Below are positions 52,420 through 60,625 of a stretch of DNA of 64,000 nucleotides, piece after piece. The stretch spans positions 124,001 to 188,000 of the forward strand of contig NZ_PPHG01000096.1 of the NCBI RefSeq assembly GCF_002904295.1, in the 5' to 3' direction. The notes beneath the pieces are model-generated. The model was not told where the DNA came from, did not search any database, and worked only from the letters and a program-made list of their open reading frames with translations. Numbering within the stretch: position 1 is the stretch's first letter; every line of letters starts with the position of its first letter. The stretch is from Amycolatopsis sp. CA-128772. Its GTDB lineage: Bacteria > Actinomycetota > Actinomycetes > Mycobacteriales > Pseudonocardiaceae. Both the position numbers and the translations under genes were made by a program.

Positions 52420-55400
52420 TCACACCAGGGTGAGCGCGTAGATCTCCACCCGCGGGTCGTTCGGCAGGCTCACCGACTGCACGGTCTTCCCGCCGTCCAG
52501 CGCGCCCGAGATCCCGAACAGCCGCACCGGCGGCCCGTCGACCCCGCTCCCCGCCTTGATCCGGTGCGGCATCTCCAGCAGCACCGGATCGCCGGACCCC
52601 GCCCAGTCGCCGAACGTCAACGCCAAATCAGCGCTCGTCCCGTCCGTGTAGTGGGCCGTCACCGTCGTCGATACCGGGCCGTTGTGGGAGGCCCCCACCA
52701 TGCGAAGCGCCGTGTGCTGACCCGCCGGTAGCAGCAGCGACTGGCCGCGGGCCTCCACGAAGTCCGGCGACGTCCCCGAAGCGTCCGGGGCCGCGTACGT
52801 GACGCCGTCCCACGCCACCGGGCCTGCCGGTGGGAGCAGGGCCGCGTCGTAGCTCCAGCCGCCGCCGTCGAAGTTGCCCTCCGTGGATGCCGCCACCGTG
52901 GCCGTGCCGTCGTGGTTGCGGTCGCGGCTCAGGTCCACCGCGCACTGCGGGCCGGGTGACACGCACGCCGACGGTGTCCGGACCTCGATCGTCGCCGAGC
53001 GTGTCACCTTGTTCGCGCCCAGCCCCGACACCGTCACCTGCACCGGGTACGTCCCGAGCGCCGCTCCGGCCGGCACGTGCACCGTGATCGGCACGGTCTG
53101 CTGCACCGGCAGCCGGCCCGACCAGATCAGCCGCAGCGGCTGGACCTGCGCCTTCCACGGGGACGTCACCGAAACCGTCACCGGCTGCAACACCGGGTTC
53201 TGCGCCAGGACGTCCAGGTCGAGGTGCACCTGCTGCGCCGGGCCCGAGGGGATCACGATCGACGTCTGCCGCAGCGAAGCGTCGACGTGCCGCCGCAGGT
53301 CGCCCACGGCGTTGTTCACCGACGGCGGCGCCGCGGACGAAGACGTTCCCCACGACGACGGGCGGGAGCCGAGCTTGTGCGAGAGCGTCCCGCCGTGCGC
53401 CAGGGACGACCAGTCCAGGGACGTCTGCCGGACGTCGCGGCCGTTGAGCGACACGCTCTGGATGTACCGGTTCGTGTCGCTCGCGCCCGGCGCCGACACC
53501 GTCAGAGTGCCGCCCTGCGAAGCGCCGTACTGTCCGATGCGGACGGTCGCCGACTCGAACTGCGGGCTCGACACCGCCAGGAAGTTCGCGCCGCTCATCG
53601 TCGGGTACAGGCCCAGCGACGAAAAGACGTACCAGGCCGACATCGTGCCGAGGTCGTCGTTGCCGGTCATGCCGTCGGGGCCGGTGGTGAACAGCGTCAT
53701 CGCCGCGCGGACGACGGTCGCCGTCTTCGCCGGGGCGCCGACCCAGTTGTACATGTAGGGCGCCAGCAGGTCCGGCTCGTTGTTCGGGTTGTACGTCGCC
53801 TTGCCGTAGTAGTCGTACGGGCTGGCGATCCAGTCCTTCCGGGCCGTACCCGCCGGGTCCGAAAGCAGGTTGCCGTAGGAGAAGAACGAGTCGAGGCGCT
53901 TCTCGGTCGCCGTCCGGCCGCCCATCAGCGAGACGAGCCCGGCCGGGTCCTGCGGCACGAGCCACTGGTACTGGTAGGCGCCGCCTTCGTGGAACTGGTG
54001 GCCGGCGTCGACCGGGTTGTACGGCGTGAGGAAGGTGCCCTCGGTGGTGCGCGGGCGGAACTGCTGGATCGAGGTGTCCCACAGGTTGCGGTACCACTGG
54101 CCGCGGTCGGCGAACATCCGCGCGTCCGCCTGGTGGCCGAGGCCGCGGGCCATCAGCGCGAGCGACGCGTCCGCGGCGGCGTACTCCATGGTCGCCGACG
54201 CCGGGTGCTCGCAGTCGTTGTCGCCGCCCTTGGCCGCGCAGTCCTTGCCGAGCTCCAGCCCGCTCGGGATGTATCCCCGCTCGTTGTAGTGGTTGACGCC
54301 GGAGCGCCCGTTGTACGGCGAGTCGGCGGGCGGGGTGCTCGTGGCGTTCTTCTTGAGCAGCGCGTACGCCTCTTCTTCGTGCCCGGCGAGCAGGCCCTTC
54401 GACCACGCTTCGACGAGGAACGGCGTGACCGGGTCGCCGGTCATGATGTTCGTTTCGCTCTCGGCCAGCGCCCACCGCGGCAGCCACCCGCCGTCACGGC
54501 CGATGGCGACGACCGAAAGTGCCACATCGCGCGCGACCTGCGGTTCGAGCATCTCCAGCAGCTGGTTCTGCGGCCGGTAGGTGTCCCACAGCGAGAAGTT
54601 CTGGTACGGCGTGTAGCCGCCGGCGGTGTGCACCTTGCCGTCGAAGCCGGTGTACGCGCCGTCGGTGTCGCCGGCCAGGTTCGGGTGCAGCTGCGCGTGA
54701 TAGAGCGCCGTGTAGAACGCCGTCTGCCGCTCGGTGGTGCCGCCGCCGATCTTGATCGCGCCGAGCCGGTCGGCCCACTGCTGGTGCAGCGCCGCGCGCG
54801 TGGCGTCGAAGTCGTAGCTGTCCTTCGTTTCCGCCGTCAGGTTCTTCCGGGCGCCGTCCAGGCCGGTGTAGGAGAGGCCGACCTTGAGCACGACGTCGTG
54901 GTCGGTGGTCGCGTCGAAGCTCGCCCAGGCGCCGTTGCCGCCGGTGCCCGCGGCGTCGCGGCTGCCCTCGCTGCGTGTCGAACCGCGCCAGGTGCCGAAC
55001 GAGCTGAACGGCCGGTCGAAGGTGGCGGTGAAGTAGACGGTGTGCTCGTCGTGCCCGGCGCAGAACCCGCCGGCGCGGACGCGGCCCTCGAGGGTCCGGT
55101 CGCCGACGACGTGGATCTCGGAGTCCTTGACGGACTGGTTGGCCTGGCCCGTGTTGAACAGGACGTTCGCCTGCCCGGTCGACGGGAACGTGTATCGCTG
55201 CCAGCCGGTGCGCGCGGTCGCCGTCAGCTCGGCGTTCACGCCGTACTTCTTCAGGCCGACGCGGTAGTAGCCGGGCTCGGCGTGCTCGTCGTCGTGGCGG
55301 TACTCGGACCGGTAGGCGTTCTTGTCAACGTTGTCCACGGCCCCGGTGGTCGGCATGACCGGCAGCTCGCCCATCACGCCGCAGCCGACGCCGGACAGGT

Positions 55401-55662
55401 GCGTCTGGCTGAAGCCGTAGATCGCGTTCTGCAGGTAGTCGTAGCCGCCCTGGCCGCCCGTGTCCGGGCTGACCTGCACCATCCCGAACGGCGCACTGGC
55501 GCCGGGGAAGGTGTTCCCGAAGTTCTGCGTGCCGACGAACGGGTTGACCGAACTCACCGGATCGACCGGCACGGCGGCGTGTGCGGTGGCCTGGCTCGTG
55601 GCGGCGACCACGAGCCCGGCGGCCGCGGCGGCGACCAGCCGTCTGCTCTGCTGCGACCCCAT
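52420..55662 (-). CDS. Secreted GH92 alpha-mannosidase
   Basis: A 1080-residue secreted protein. Signal peptide (cleavage after about residue 30, AHA-A), GH92 N-terminal beta-sandwich (VNPFVGTQNFGNTFPGASAPFGMVQVSPDT) and (alpha/alpha)6 barrel with the blocks YQNFSLWDTYRPQNQLL, GRDGGWLPRW, and GNDDLGTMSAWYVFSSLGLYP, which carry the catalytic acid/base region. It is calcium dependent in the family and releases alpha-1,2- or other alpha-mannose. C-terminal beta-rich modules (about 740-1080) may bind carbohydrate. The ATG at 55662 sits 8 nt after GGGAGG; a GTG at 55671 is less likely. It fits mannoprotein or N-glycan scavenging. Confidence 0.93.
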   Translation of the reverse strand: MGSQQSRRLVAAAAAGLVVAATSQATAHAAVPVDPVSSVNPFVGTQNFGNTFPGASAPFGMVQVSPDTGGQGGYDYLQNAIYGFSQTHLSGVGCGVMGELPVMPTTGAVDNVDKNAYRSEYRHDDEHAEPGYYRVGLKKYGVNAELTATARTGWQRYTFPSTGQANVLFNTGQANQSVKDSEIHVVGDRTLEGRVRAGGFCAGHDEHTVYFTATFDRPFSSFGTWRGSTRSEGSRDAAGTGGNGAWASFDATTDHDVVLKVGLSYTGLDGARKNLTAETKDSYDFDATRAALHQQWADRLGAIKIGGGTTERQTAFYTALYHAQLHPNLAGDTDGAYTGFDGKVHTAGGYTPYQNFSLWDTYRPQNQLLEMLEPQVARDVALSVVAIGRDGGWLPRWALAESETNIMTGDPVTPFLVEAWSKGLLAGHEEEAYALLKKNATSTPPADSPYNGRSGVNHYNERGYIPSGLELGKDCAAKGGDNDCEHPASATMEYAAADASLALMARGLGHQADARMFADRGQWYRNLWDTSIQQFRPRTTEGTFLTPYNPVDAGHQFHEGGAYQYQWLVPQDPAGLVSLMGGRTATEKRLDSFFSYGNLLSDPAGTARKDWIASPYDYYGKATYNPNNEPDLLAPYMYNWVGAPAKTATVVRAAMTLFTTGPDGMTGNDDLGTMSAWYVFSSLGLYPTMSGANFLAVSSPQFESATVRIGQYGASQGGTLTVSAPGASDTNRYIQSVSLNGRDVRQTSLDWSSLAHGGTLSHKLGSRPSSWGTSSSAAPPSVNNAVGDLRRHVDASLRQTSIVIPSGPAQQVHLDLDVLAQNPVLQPVTVSVTSPWKAQVQPLRLIWSGRLPVQQTVPITVHVPAGAALGTYPVQVTVSGLGANKVTRSATIEVRTPSACVSPGPQCAVDLSRDRNHDGTATVAASTEGNFDGGGWSYDAALLPPAGPVAWDGVTYAAPDASGTSPDFVEARGQSLLLPAGQHTALRMVGASHNGPVSTTVTAHYTDGTSADLALTFGDWAGSGDPVLLEMPHRIKAGSGVDGPPVRLFGISGALDGGKTVQSVSLPNDPRVEIYALTLV

Positions 55663-55752
55663 GGGGCGCACCTCCCAGGTGACAACGTTGTCAGAAGCGG
55701 ACTGTCCAGCAGCCTTTCACATCGGCGGGGCGTTTGGAAGGCGGCAACCAGG

Positions 55753-57084
55753 TCAAGCCGTTGTCATCGCCTCGCGGAGCAGCGCCGCGGCGGCCTCGAC
55801 GCCGGTGTCCGCGAGGTTGCCGTAGCCGAGGACGAGGGCGGGCTCGCCGGGCGCGGCCCGGTAGCCGTCGAGGTCGGTCACCTTGACGCCCGCCGTTCTC
55901 GCCCGGCCGACGACGGCTGCGGCGTCCTGGTCGAGGTGGAGCACCAGGTGCAGCCCGGCCGCGACGCCGGAGAGCCGCGCCGGGCCGAGCGCGGCGACGA
56001 GCCGGTCGCGCCGGGCGCGGTAGCGCAGCCGGGCGCTCCGCAGGTACCGGTCGTAGCCGCCGCTCTCGACGAAGCCGGCGAGCGCGAGCTGGTCGACCAC
56101 GGGCGGCGGCCGCGTGCCCACTGTCCACTGTGGAGGCACCACCGCCCAGCCGAGCCCGAGCGCGGGGCTGAGCGTCTTGCTGACCGACCCGAAGAGCGCG
56201 ACCCGCCCGGGGTCGGTGCCCTGGACGGTGCCGACGGGCCGCCGGTCGTAGCGGAACTCGGCGTCGTAGTCGTCTTCGAGGACCAGCCCGTCGACGTCCC
56301 GCGCCCAGCGGAGGAGCGCGGCCCGCCGCCGCGGCGAAAGCACGACACCGGTGGGGAACTGGTGCGCGGGCGTGACGAGCACCGCGCGGACGCCGGCCGG
56401 AATCCGCCCGGCGTCGAGGCCTTCGCCGTCGACCGGCACCGGCTCGACGGCCATCCCGGCGCCTTCGGCGGCCCGCCACAACCGCGTCCACCCGGGATCC
56501 TCGACCGCCAGCCGGGTGTGGCCGCGCTCGACCAGGGCGCGGCACACGCCGGTCACGCCGTCGGTGACGCCGCCGCACACCAGCACGGTGCCGGGTGCGG
56601 CGCCGCGGACGCGCCGGAGGTAGTCGCCCAGGACCCGCCGCAGCCGCGGGTGGCCGCCCGGCTGCGGCAGCCCGAAGTCCGTGTGCGGCGCGGTGGTGAG
56701 GACCTCGCAGACCGCTTCCGCCCACGCCCGGCGGGGGAAGTGCCGCAGGTCGGGCAGGCCCGGGGCGAGGTCGTACCGCGGCGGCGGGGTCGCCGTGGGC
56801 GGTGTCTTCGGGCCGGTTTCGCCCGCCACGCGACGGACCCGGGTGGCCGACCCGGTGCGTCCGGCCAGGTACCCCTCGGCGACGAGCTGGGCGTACGCCT
56901 GCGTGACGACCCACCGCGAGCACCCCAGGTCGGCGGCGAGCTGACGGCTCGGCGGCACCGCGACACCGTCGTCGAGGCTGCCTTCGCGAATGGCCTGGCG
57001 CAGGGCCCGGGCCAGCTGTTCGTGTTTCGGCCCGGGCCCGGCCGGTTCCAGCAGGACGCCCCAATTGGTCTGTGATCCGGCCAC
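55753..57084 (-). CDS. MocR-family (GntR-aminotransferase) transcriptional regulator
   Basis: A 443-residue fusion of a GntR winged helix (LARALRQAIREGSLDDGVAVPPSRQLAADLGCSRWVVTQAYAQLVAEGYLAGRTGSATRV) and a fold-type I aminotransferase-like domain. The PLP lysine is in GSVSKTLSPALGLGW, with VLEDDYDAEFRYD upstream. MocR proteins such as PdxR and GabR sense PLP-linked ligands. GTG at 57084. It is divergent from the aldo/keto reductase by 46 bp, the probable target. No pdxST genes are present. Confidence 0.9.
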   Translation of the reverse strand: MAGSQTNWGVLLEPAGPGPKHEQLARALRQAIREGSLDDGVAVPPSRQLAADLGCSRWVVTQAYAQLVAEGYLAGRTGSATRVRRVAGETGPKTPPTATPPPRYDLAPGLPDLRHFPRRAWAEAVCEVLTTAPHTDFGLPQPGGHPRLRRVLGDYLRRVRGAAPGTVLVCGGVTDGVTGVCRALVERGHTRLAVEDPGWTRLWRAAEGAGMAVEPVPVDGEGLDAGRIPAGVRAVLVTPAHQFPTGVVLSPRRRAALLRWARDVDGLVLEDDYDAEFRYDRRPVGTVQGTDPGRVALFGSVSKTLSPALGLGWAVVPPQWTVGTRPPPVVDQLALAGFVESGGYDRYLRSARLRYRARRDRLVAALGPARLSGVAAGLHLVLHLDQDAAAVVGRARTAGVKVTDLDGYRAAPGEPALVLGYGNLADTGVEAAAALLREAMTTA

Positions 57085-57130
57085 GCCATTGGATCGTAGT
57101 ACCGGACCGATTCTGCCTAGGCTCGATCTC

Positions 57131-58123
57131 ATGAAGAAGGTGGAACTGGGCCGGACCGGTCAGCACGTGAGTCAGGTGTCGCTGGGTTGCATGACGATGG
57201 GCACGTCGACCGACGAGCCCACGTCGGCCCGCATCCTGGACGCGTACCTCGACGCGTGCGGCGACTTCCTGGACACGGCGAACTGCTACGCCTGGTGGGC
57301 ACCGGACGCGACCGGCGGCGAAAGCGAGTCCCTGCTGGGCCGGTTGCTGCGGGGTCGCCGTGACCGGGTGTTCCTGGCGACGAAGGTGTCGGCGGGCATC
57401 ACCGACCTCCCGGCGGCCCGCGCGGCCCGGCATCCGGACGGCACGGTGGACTGGGACGCGGTGGAGCGCACGTTCGAGGGCGCGGGAGCCGCGGTGATCG
57501 AACGCGAGGCCGAGGCGAGCCTGCGCCGTCTGGGCACCGACCACCTCGACCTCTACTACGTCCACGTGGACGACCGCCGCGTCCCGCTCGAAGAGACCCT
57601 GTCCGCATTGGACGCTCTGGTGCGGTCCGGCAAGGTGCGGTACATCGGCTGGAGCAACGTCCGGACCTGGCGCCTGGACCGCATCCGCGCGCTGGCCCTG
57701 GCCAACGGCTGGGCGTCGCCGGTGGCGGTCCAGGTCCAGCACTCGTACCTGCGCCCGGCCGGCGCCGACGTCCCGTCCATCGCCGGTGGCGAGCTGCTGG
57801 ACTGGCTGTCGCTGCACCCGGACGTCTCCCTGGCGGCGTATTCCTCGCTGCTGCGCGGGATCTACGACGACGCGGCCTACCGGGAGTCGACGCCGGTCTG
57901 GCGCGCGTACGCCGGCCCGGCGTCGGAAGCGCGGCTGGCGGCGGTGGCGAAGGTGGCTTCGGAGCTGGGCGTTTCCGGCAACCAGGTCGCGTTGGCGTGG
58001 CTGGTCCACAAGGGAGTGATCCCGCTGATCGGCCCGCGGACGTGGGCGCACTACGAGTCGATCGCGCCGGCCTTCACCCTGGCGCTGCCGGACGAGCTGG
58101 TTTCCGTGCTGGACGACGCGTAG
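57131..58123 (+). CDS. Aldo/keto reductase
   Basis: A 330-residue NADPH-dependent oxidoreductase. The catalytic tetrad is visible: Asp in FLDTANCYAWW with its Tyr, Lys in FLATKVS and His in DLYYVHVDD. The cofactor region near the end (LVHKGVIPLIGPRTW) is typical of the AKR11-13 type. ATG at 57131. Regulation by the divergent MocR protein suggests a substrate such as pyridoxal or another aldehyde, as in actinobacterial MocR-AKR pairs; this is inference. The 3' end overlaps the convergent lysR by 73 bp. Confidence 0.9.
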   Translation: MKKVELGRTGQHVSQVSLGCMTMGTSTDEPTSARILDAYLDACGDFLDTANCYAWWAPDATGGESESLLGRLLRGRRDRVFLATKVSAGITDLPAARAARHPDGTVDWDAVERTFEGAGAAVIEREAEASLRRLGTDHLDLYYVHVDDRRVPLEETLSALDALVRSGKVRYIGWSNVRTWRLDRIRALALANGWASPVAVQVQHSYLRPAGADVPSIAGGELLDWLSLHPDVSLAAYSSLLRGIYDDAAYRESTPVWRAYAGPASEARLAAVAKVASELGVSGNQVALAWLVHKGVIPLIGPRTWAHYESIAPAFTLALPDELVSVLDDA

Positions 58124-58953
58124 GCGGTGGCGAGCAGCGCGGCGACGCTCGGCTTGTGCTCGTCGCGCCGCCGCCACGTCATGGTGACGCCGGTGGTCGC
58201 GCCGGCCAGCGGGACGGCGACCGCGCCTTCGTGGTCGACGATGGCGGGCACGAGCCCGCACCCCAGGCCGGCGGCCACGCACCGCGCGAGAGCGGCGAGG
58301 CTGCCGACCTCGGCCTCGACGACCGGCCCGGCGATCCGGTCCAGCATCTCCCGGAAGCCGCAGCCGTCCGGCGTCGCGAGGAACCCGACGCCGTCGAGGT
58401 CTTCGGGCCGGAGTTCGTCGTGGCCGGCCAGCGGATGGCCCGGCGGGACGATGACGACGAGCTGTTCGGTGCCCAGCGACGCACTGGCGAGGGCCGGGTC
58501 GGCGGGTGCGTCGCCGAAGGTGAAGCAAACGTCCATTTCGGACCGTTGCACGGCCTGGTAGAGCTCCCCGCGGCCGCCCTCCCGGAGCGTGACGCGCACC
58601 CGCGGCCACCGCGTCCGGTACGCGCCGAAGAGGGCCGGGATGCGTTGGGCGCACAAGGTTTCGAGGGCGCCGATGGTCAGCTCGCCTTCGGGTTCACCGC
58701 GTTCCTCGTCGACCGCGGCCCTGGCCTCTTCGACGAGTTCGAGCACCTGGCCGGCGTACCCGACGAGCCGTTCGCCGGCGCCGGTGAGCCGCAGCCGCCG
58801 CCCGCGTTCGAACAGCTTCGAGCCGAGTTCCGCTTCCAGGGCCTGGATCTGCTCGGTGACGCTGGACTGGGCGTAGTGCAGTTCGGCGGCGGCGCGGGTG
58901 AAGTTGAGCGTCCGCGCGACGACGCGGAAGGTGCGCAGGTGGCGCAGTTCCAT
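58051..58953 (-). CDS. LysR-family transcriptional regulator
   Basis: A 300-residue LTTR. The HTH reads ELRHLRTFRVVARTLNFTRAAAELHYAQSSVTEQIQALEAELGSKLF; the effector domain follows. ATG at 58953, 86 bp from the divergent MFS gene, which is the likely target. The C-terminal 24 residues (Ser-rich, SSSTETSSSGSARV) are coded opposite the end of the aldo/keto reductase gene, probably by stop-codon loss and read-through into it. Confidence 0.9.
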   Translation of the reverse strand: MELRHLRTFRVVARTLNFTRAAAELHYAQSSVTEQIQALEAELGSKLFERGRRLRLTGAGERLVGYAGQVLELVEEARAAVDEERGEPEGELTIGALETLCAQRIPALFGAYRTRWPRVRVTLREGGRGELYQAVQRSEMDVCFTFGDAPADPALASASLGTEQLVVIVPPGHPLAGHDELRPEDLDGVGFLATPDGCGFREMLDRIAGPVVEAEVGSLAALARCVAAGLGCGLVPAIVDHEGAVAVPLAGATTGVTMTWRRRDEHKPSVAALLATAYASSSTETSSSGSARVKAGAIDS

Positions 58954-59039
58954 GGCATCCCCCACCATCGGCGGTCCCGATACCCGCCATCGTAACTGCC
59001 TGCTTCCGCCGAAGTCACCGAGCGTCCAGGCTTCCGGGT

Positions 59040-60173
59040 GTGGCAAGACTCCTCGCCGGCCTTTCGCTGGGCTACTTCCTGGTCATGCTGGACACGACGA
59101 TCGTGACGGTCGCCCTCCCGGCCCTTTCGCCGTCGTTGCCGGCGCAGCAATGGATCTCCAACGGCTACACGCTGACGTTCGCGGCGTTCCTGCTGGTGGC
59201 GGGCGCGTGGTCGGACCGCTTCGGCGCCCGCCGCGTGTTCTTCACCGGCCTGGTCTCGTTCGCGGCGCTGTCCGGTTTGTCGGCGCTGTCGTTCTCGACG
59301 CTGATGCTGATCGCGCTCCGGGCCCTGCTCGGCGTCGCGGGCGCCCTGCTGGTGCCCTCCTCGCTGTCGCTCATCGCGGCGGCTTTCCCGGCGCCGGGCG
59401 CGCGGGCGAAGGCGATGGGCGTCTGGGCCGCGGTGAGCGGGACGGGACTGGTGGCCGGGCCCCTGCTGGGCGGCCTGCTGACGGAGGCGTTCGGCTGGCG
59501 GGCGATCTTCCTGGTCAACGTCCCGGTGGCCGCGATCGCGCTGGCGTTGTCCCGTCCGGCGCCGCCGACCCCGGCCAGGCGCGGCCGGATGCTCCCCGCG
59601 CGCCTGTTCCGGGCTCGGGCGTTCCCGCTGGGGCTCGCCGCGGGCGCGATCGTGAACTTCGGGTTGTCCGGGGTGCTGTTCGTGCTGTCACTGTATTTCC
59701 AGGAAACCCGCGGATATCCGCCGTCGATGACCGGAATGGCCTTCCTCCCGGTGACGATCCCGACGGCGTTCAACCCGATTTTCACCGGCCGGCTGGTGGC
59801 TCGCGTCGGACCACGAGTGCCGGCGGTGGCCGGCTTTCTGCTGATGTCACTCGGCGTCCTGGTCCAGGCGTGTTCGACGGCGGCGGTCCTGTCGGTGGTC
59901 GCGCTGGCGATGCTGGGCTTCGGGGTGTCGCTGGCGATCCCGTCGCTGCTGACGGCGGTGGTCGCCGCGGCGCCGCCCGACCTGACCGGCGTCGCCGGCG
60001 GCGCGTTGAACGCGGCCCGGCAGGCGGGCGCGGCGCTCGGGGTGGCCGTCCTGGGGGCCGTGCTGGCCGGCACGACGACGTCGATCGCGCTGGTCACGGC
60101 GTCGGCGCTGCTCCTGGCCGGTGCGCTGGTCGTCGCGGCGATCCCGGCGGCGCGGCCGCAGCCGGTGGGCTGA
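59040..60173 (+). CDS. MFS drug/metabolite exporter (DHA-type)
   Basis: A 377-residue major facilitator. It has the first-helix motif FLVMLDTTIVTVALPAL typical of DHA2 proteins, motif A GAWSDRFGARRVFF, and motif C VSGTGLVAGPLLGGLL for antiport. About 12 hydrophobic segments fit, although DHA2 members usually have 14 and about 450-500 residues, so it is short. GTG start at 59040. Probably controlled by the divergent LysR. Cargo unknown. Confidence 0.88.
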   Translation: MARLLAGLSLGYFLVMLDTTIVTVALPALSPSLPAQQWISNGYTLTFAAFLLVAGAWSDRFGARRVFFTGLVSFAALSGLSALSFSTLMLIALRALLGVAGALLVPSSLSLIAAAFPAPGARAKAMGVWAAVSGTGLVAGPLLGGLLTEAFGWRAIFLVNVPVAAIALALSRPAPPTPARRGRMLPARLFRARAFPLGLAAGAIVNFGLSGVLFVLSLYFQETRGYPPSMTGMAFLPVTIPTAFNPIFTGRLVARVGPRVPAVAGFLLMSLGVLVQACSTAAVLSVVALAMLGFGVSLAIPSLLTAVVAAAPPDLTGVAGGALNAARQAGAALGVAVLGAVLAGTTTSIALVTASALLLAGALVVAAIPAARPQPVG

Positions 60174-60405
60174 TCCGGAGGCCGCGTTCCCCCCTCGAGA
60201 ACGCGGCCTCCGGTGTGCCCGCAGCATCCGCGCCGGGTGTGGACAGGAAGTGGACAGCGCGTGGATGCGACGGCGGAAACTGTTTCCTGTTCGTTTATGA
60301 CACAGGAAACCCCTTGTCGGTCAATGCGGCGGCGCGAATCCTCGGTGGTGGGCGCAGAAATTCTCCGAAGCGCTCAGAAATCACCGTTTCCGAGGAGGAT
60401 TCGTC

Positions 60406-60582
60406 ATGTCCAAGAAGCTGCTCAAATTCGGTGGCCCGGCGCTCGCAATCTGCGCGCTCGCCGCCCTGCCGCTGCTCGGTTCCACCGCGGCGTCCGCCGA
60501 CGACAACGGCGGGGCCCCGGCCGCCGCCGTCGTCACCCCGACGCCGACGGACACCACCGACGGCAACCCCTGGCACGGTTGA
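60406..60582 (+). CDS. Small secreted peptide
   Basis: A 58-residue reading frame with a strong GAGGAGG ribosome site 7 nt before the ATG. Residues 1-31 form a Sec signal peptide (MSKKLLKFGGPALAICALAALPLLG, then STAASA-DD), leaving a mature peptide of about 27 residues that is acidic and Pro/Thr-rich and ends DGNPWHG. No Cys remains after cleavage. It is convergent with the SARP/AfsR-like gene and followed directly by a hairpin. I know no family for it; an extracellular signal or structural peptide is conceivable. Confidence 0.7.
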   Translation: MSKKLLKFGGPALAICALAALPLLGSTAASADDNGGAPAAAVVTPTPTDTTDGNPWHG

Positions 60583-60589
60583 CCGGCCG

Positions 60590-60625
60590 GCCGTGGGTGG
60601 CGGCACCGTCGCCGCCACTCACGGC
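60590..60625. terminator. Bidirectional terminator between the small peptide and SARP genes
   Basis: GCCGTGGGTGGCGGC (60590-60604) pairs with GCCGCCACTCACGGC (60611-60625) with one mismatch across a 6-nt loop. It starts 8 nt after the peptide stop and ends at the SARP stop codon. Confidence 0.75.

Noticed and set aside
53077-57075. A 1332-codon open frame on the plus strand across GH92 and the MocR gene
   Set aside because: It is antisense to two genes with intact domains; its Arg/Val/Gly-rich text has no domain. Long antisense frames are expected at this GC content.
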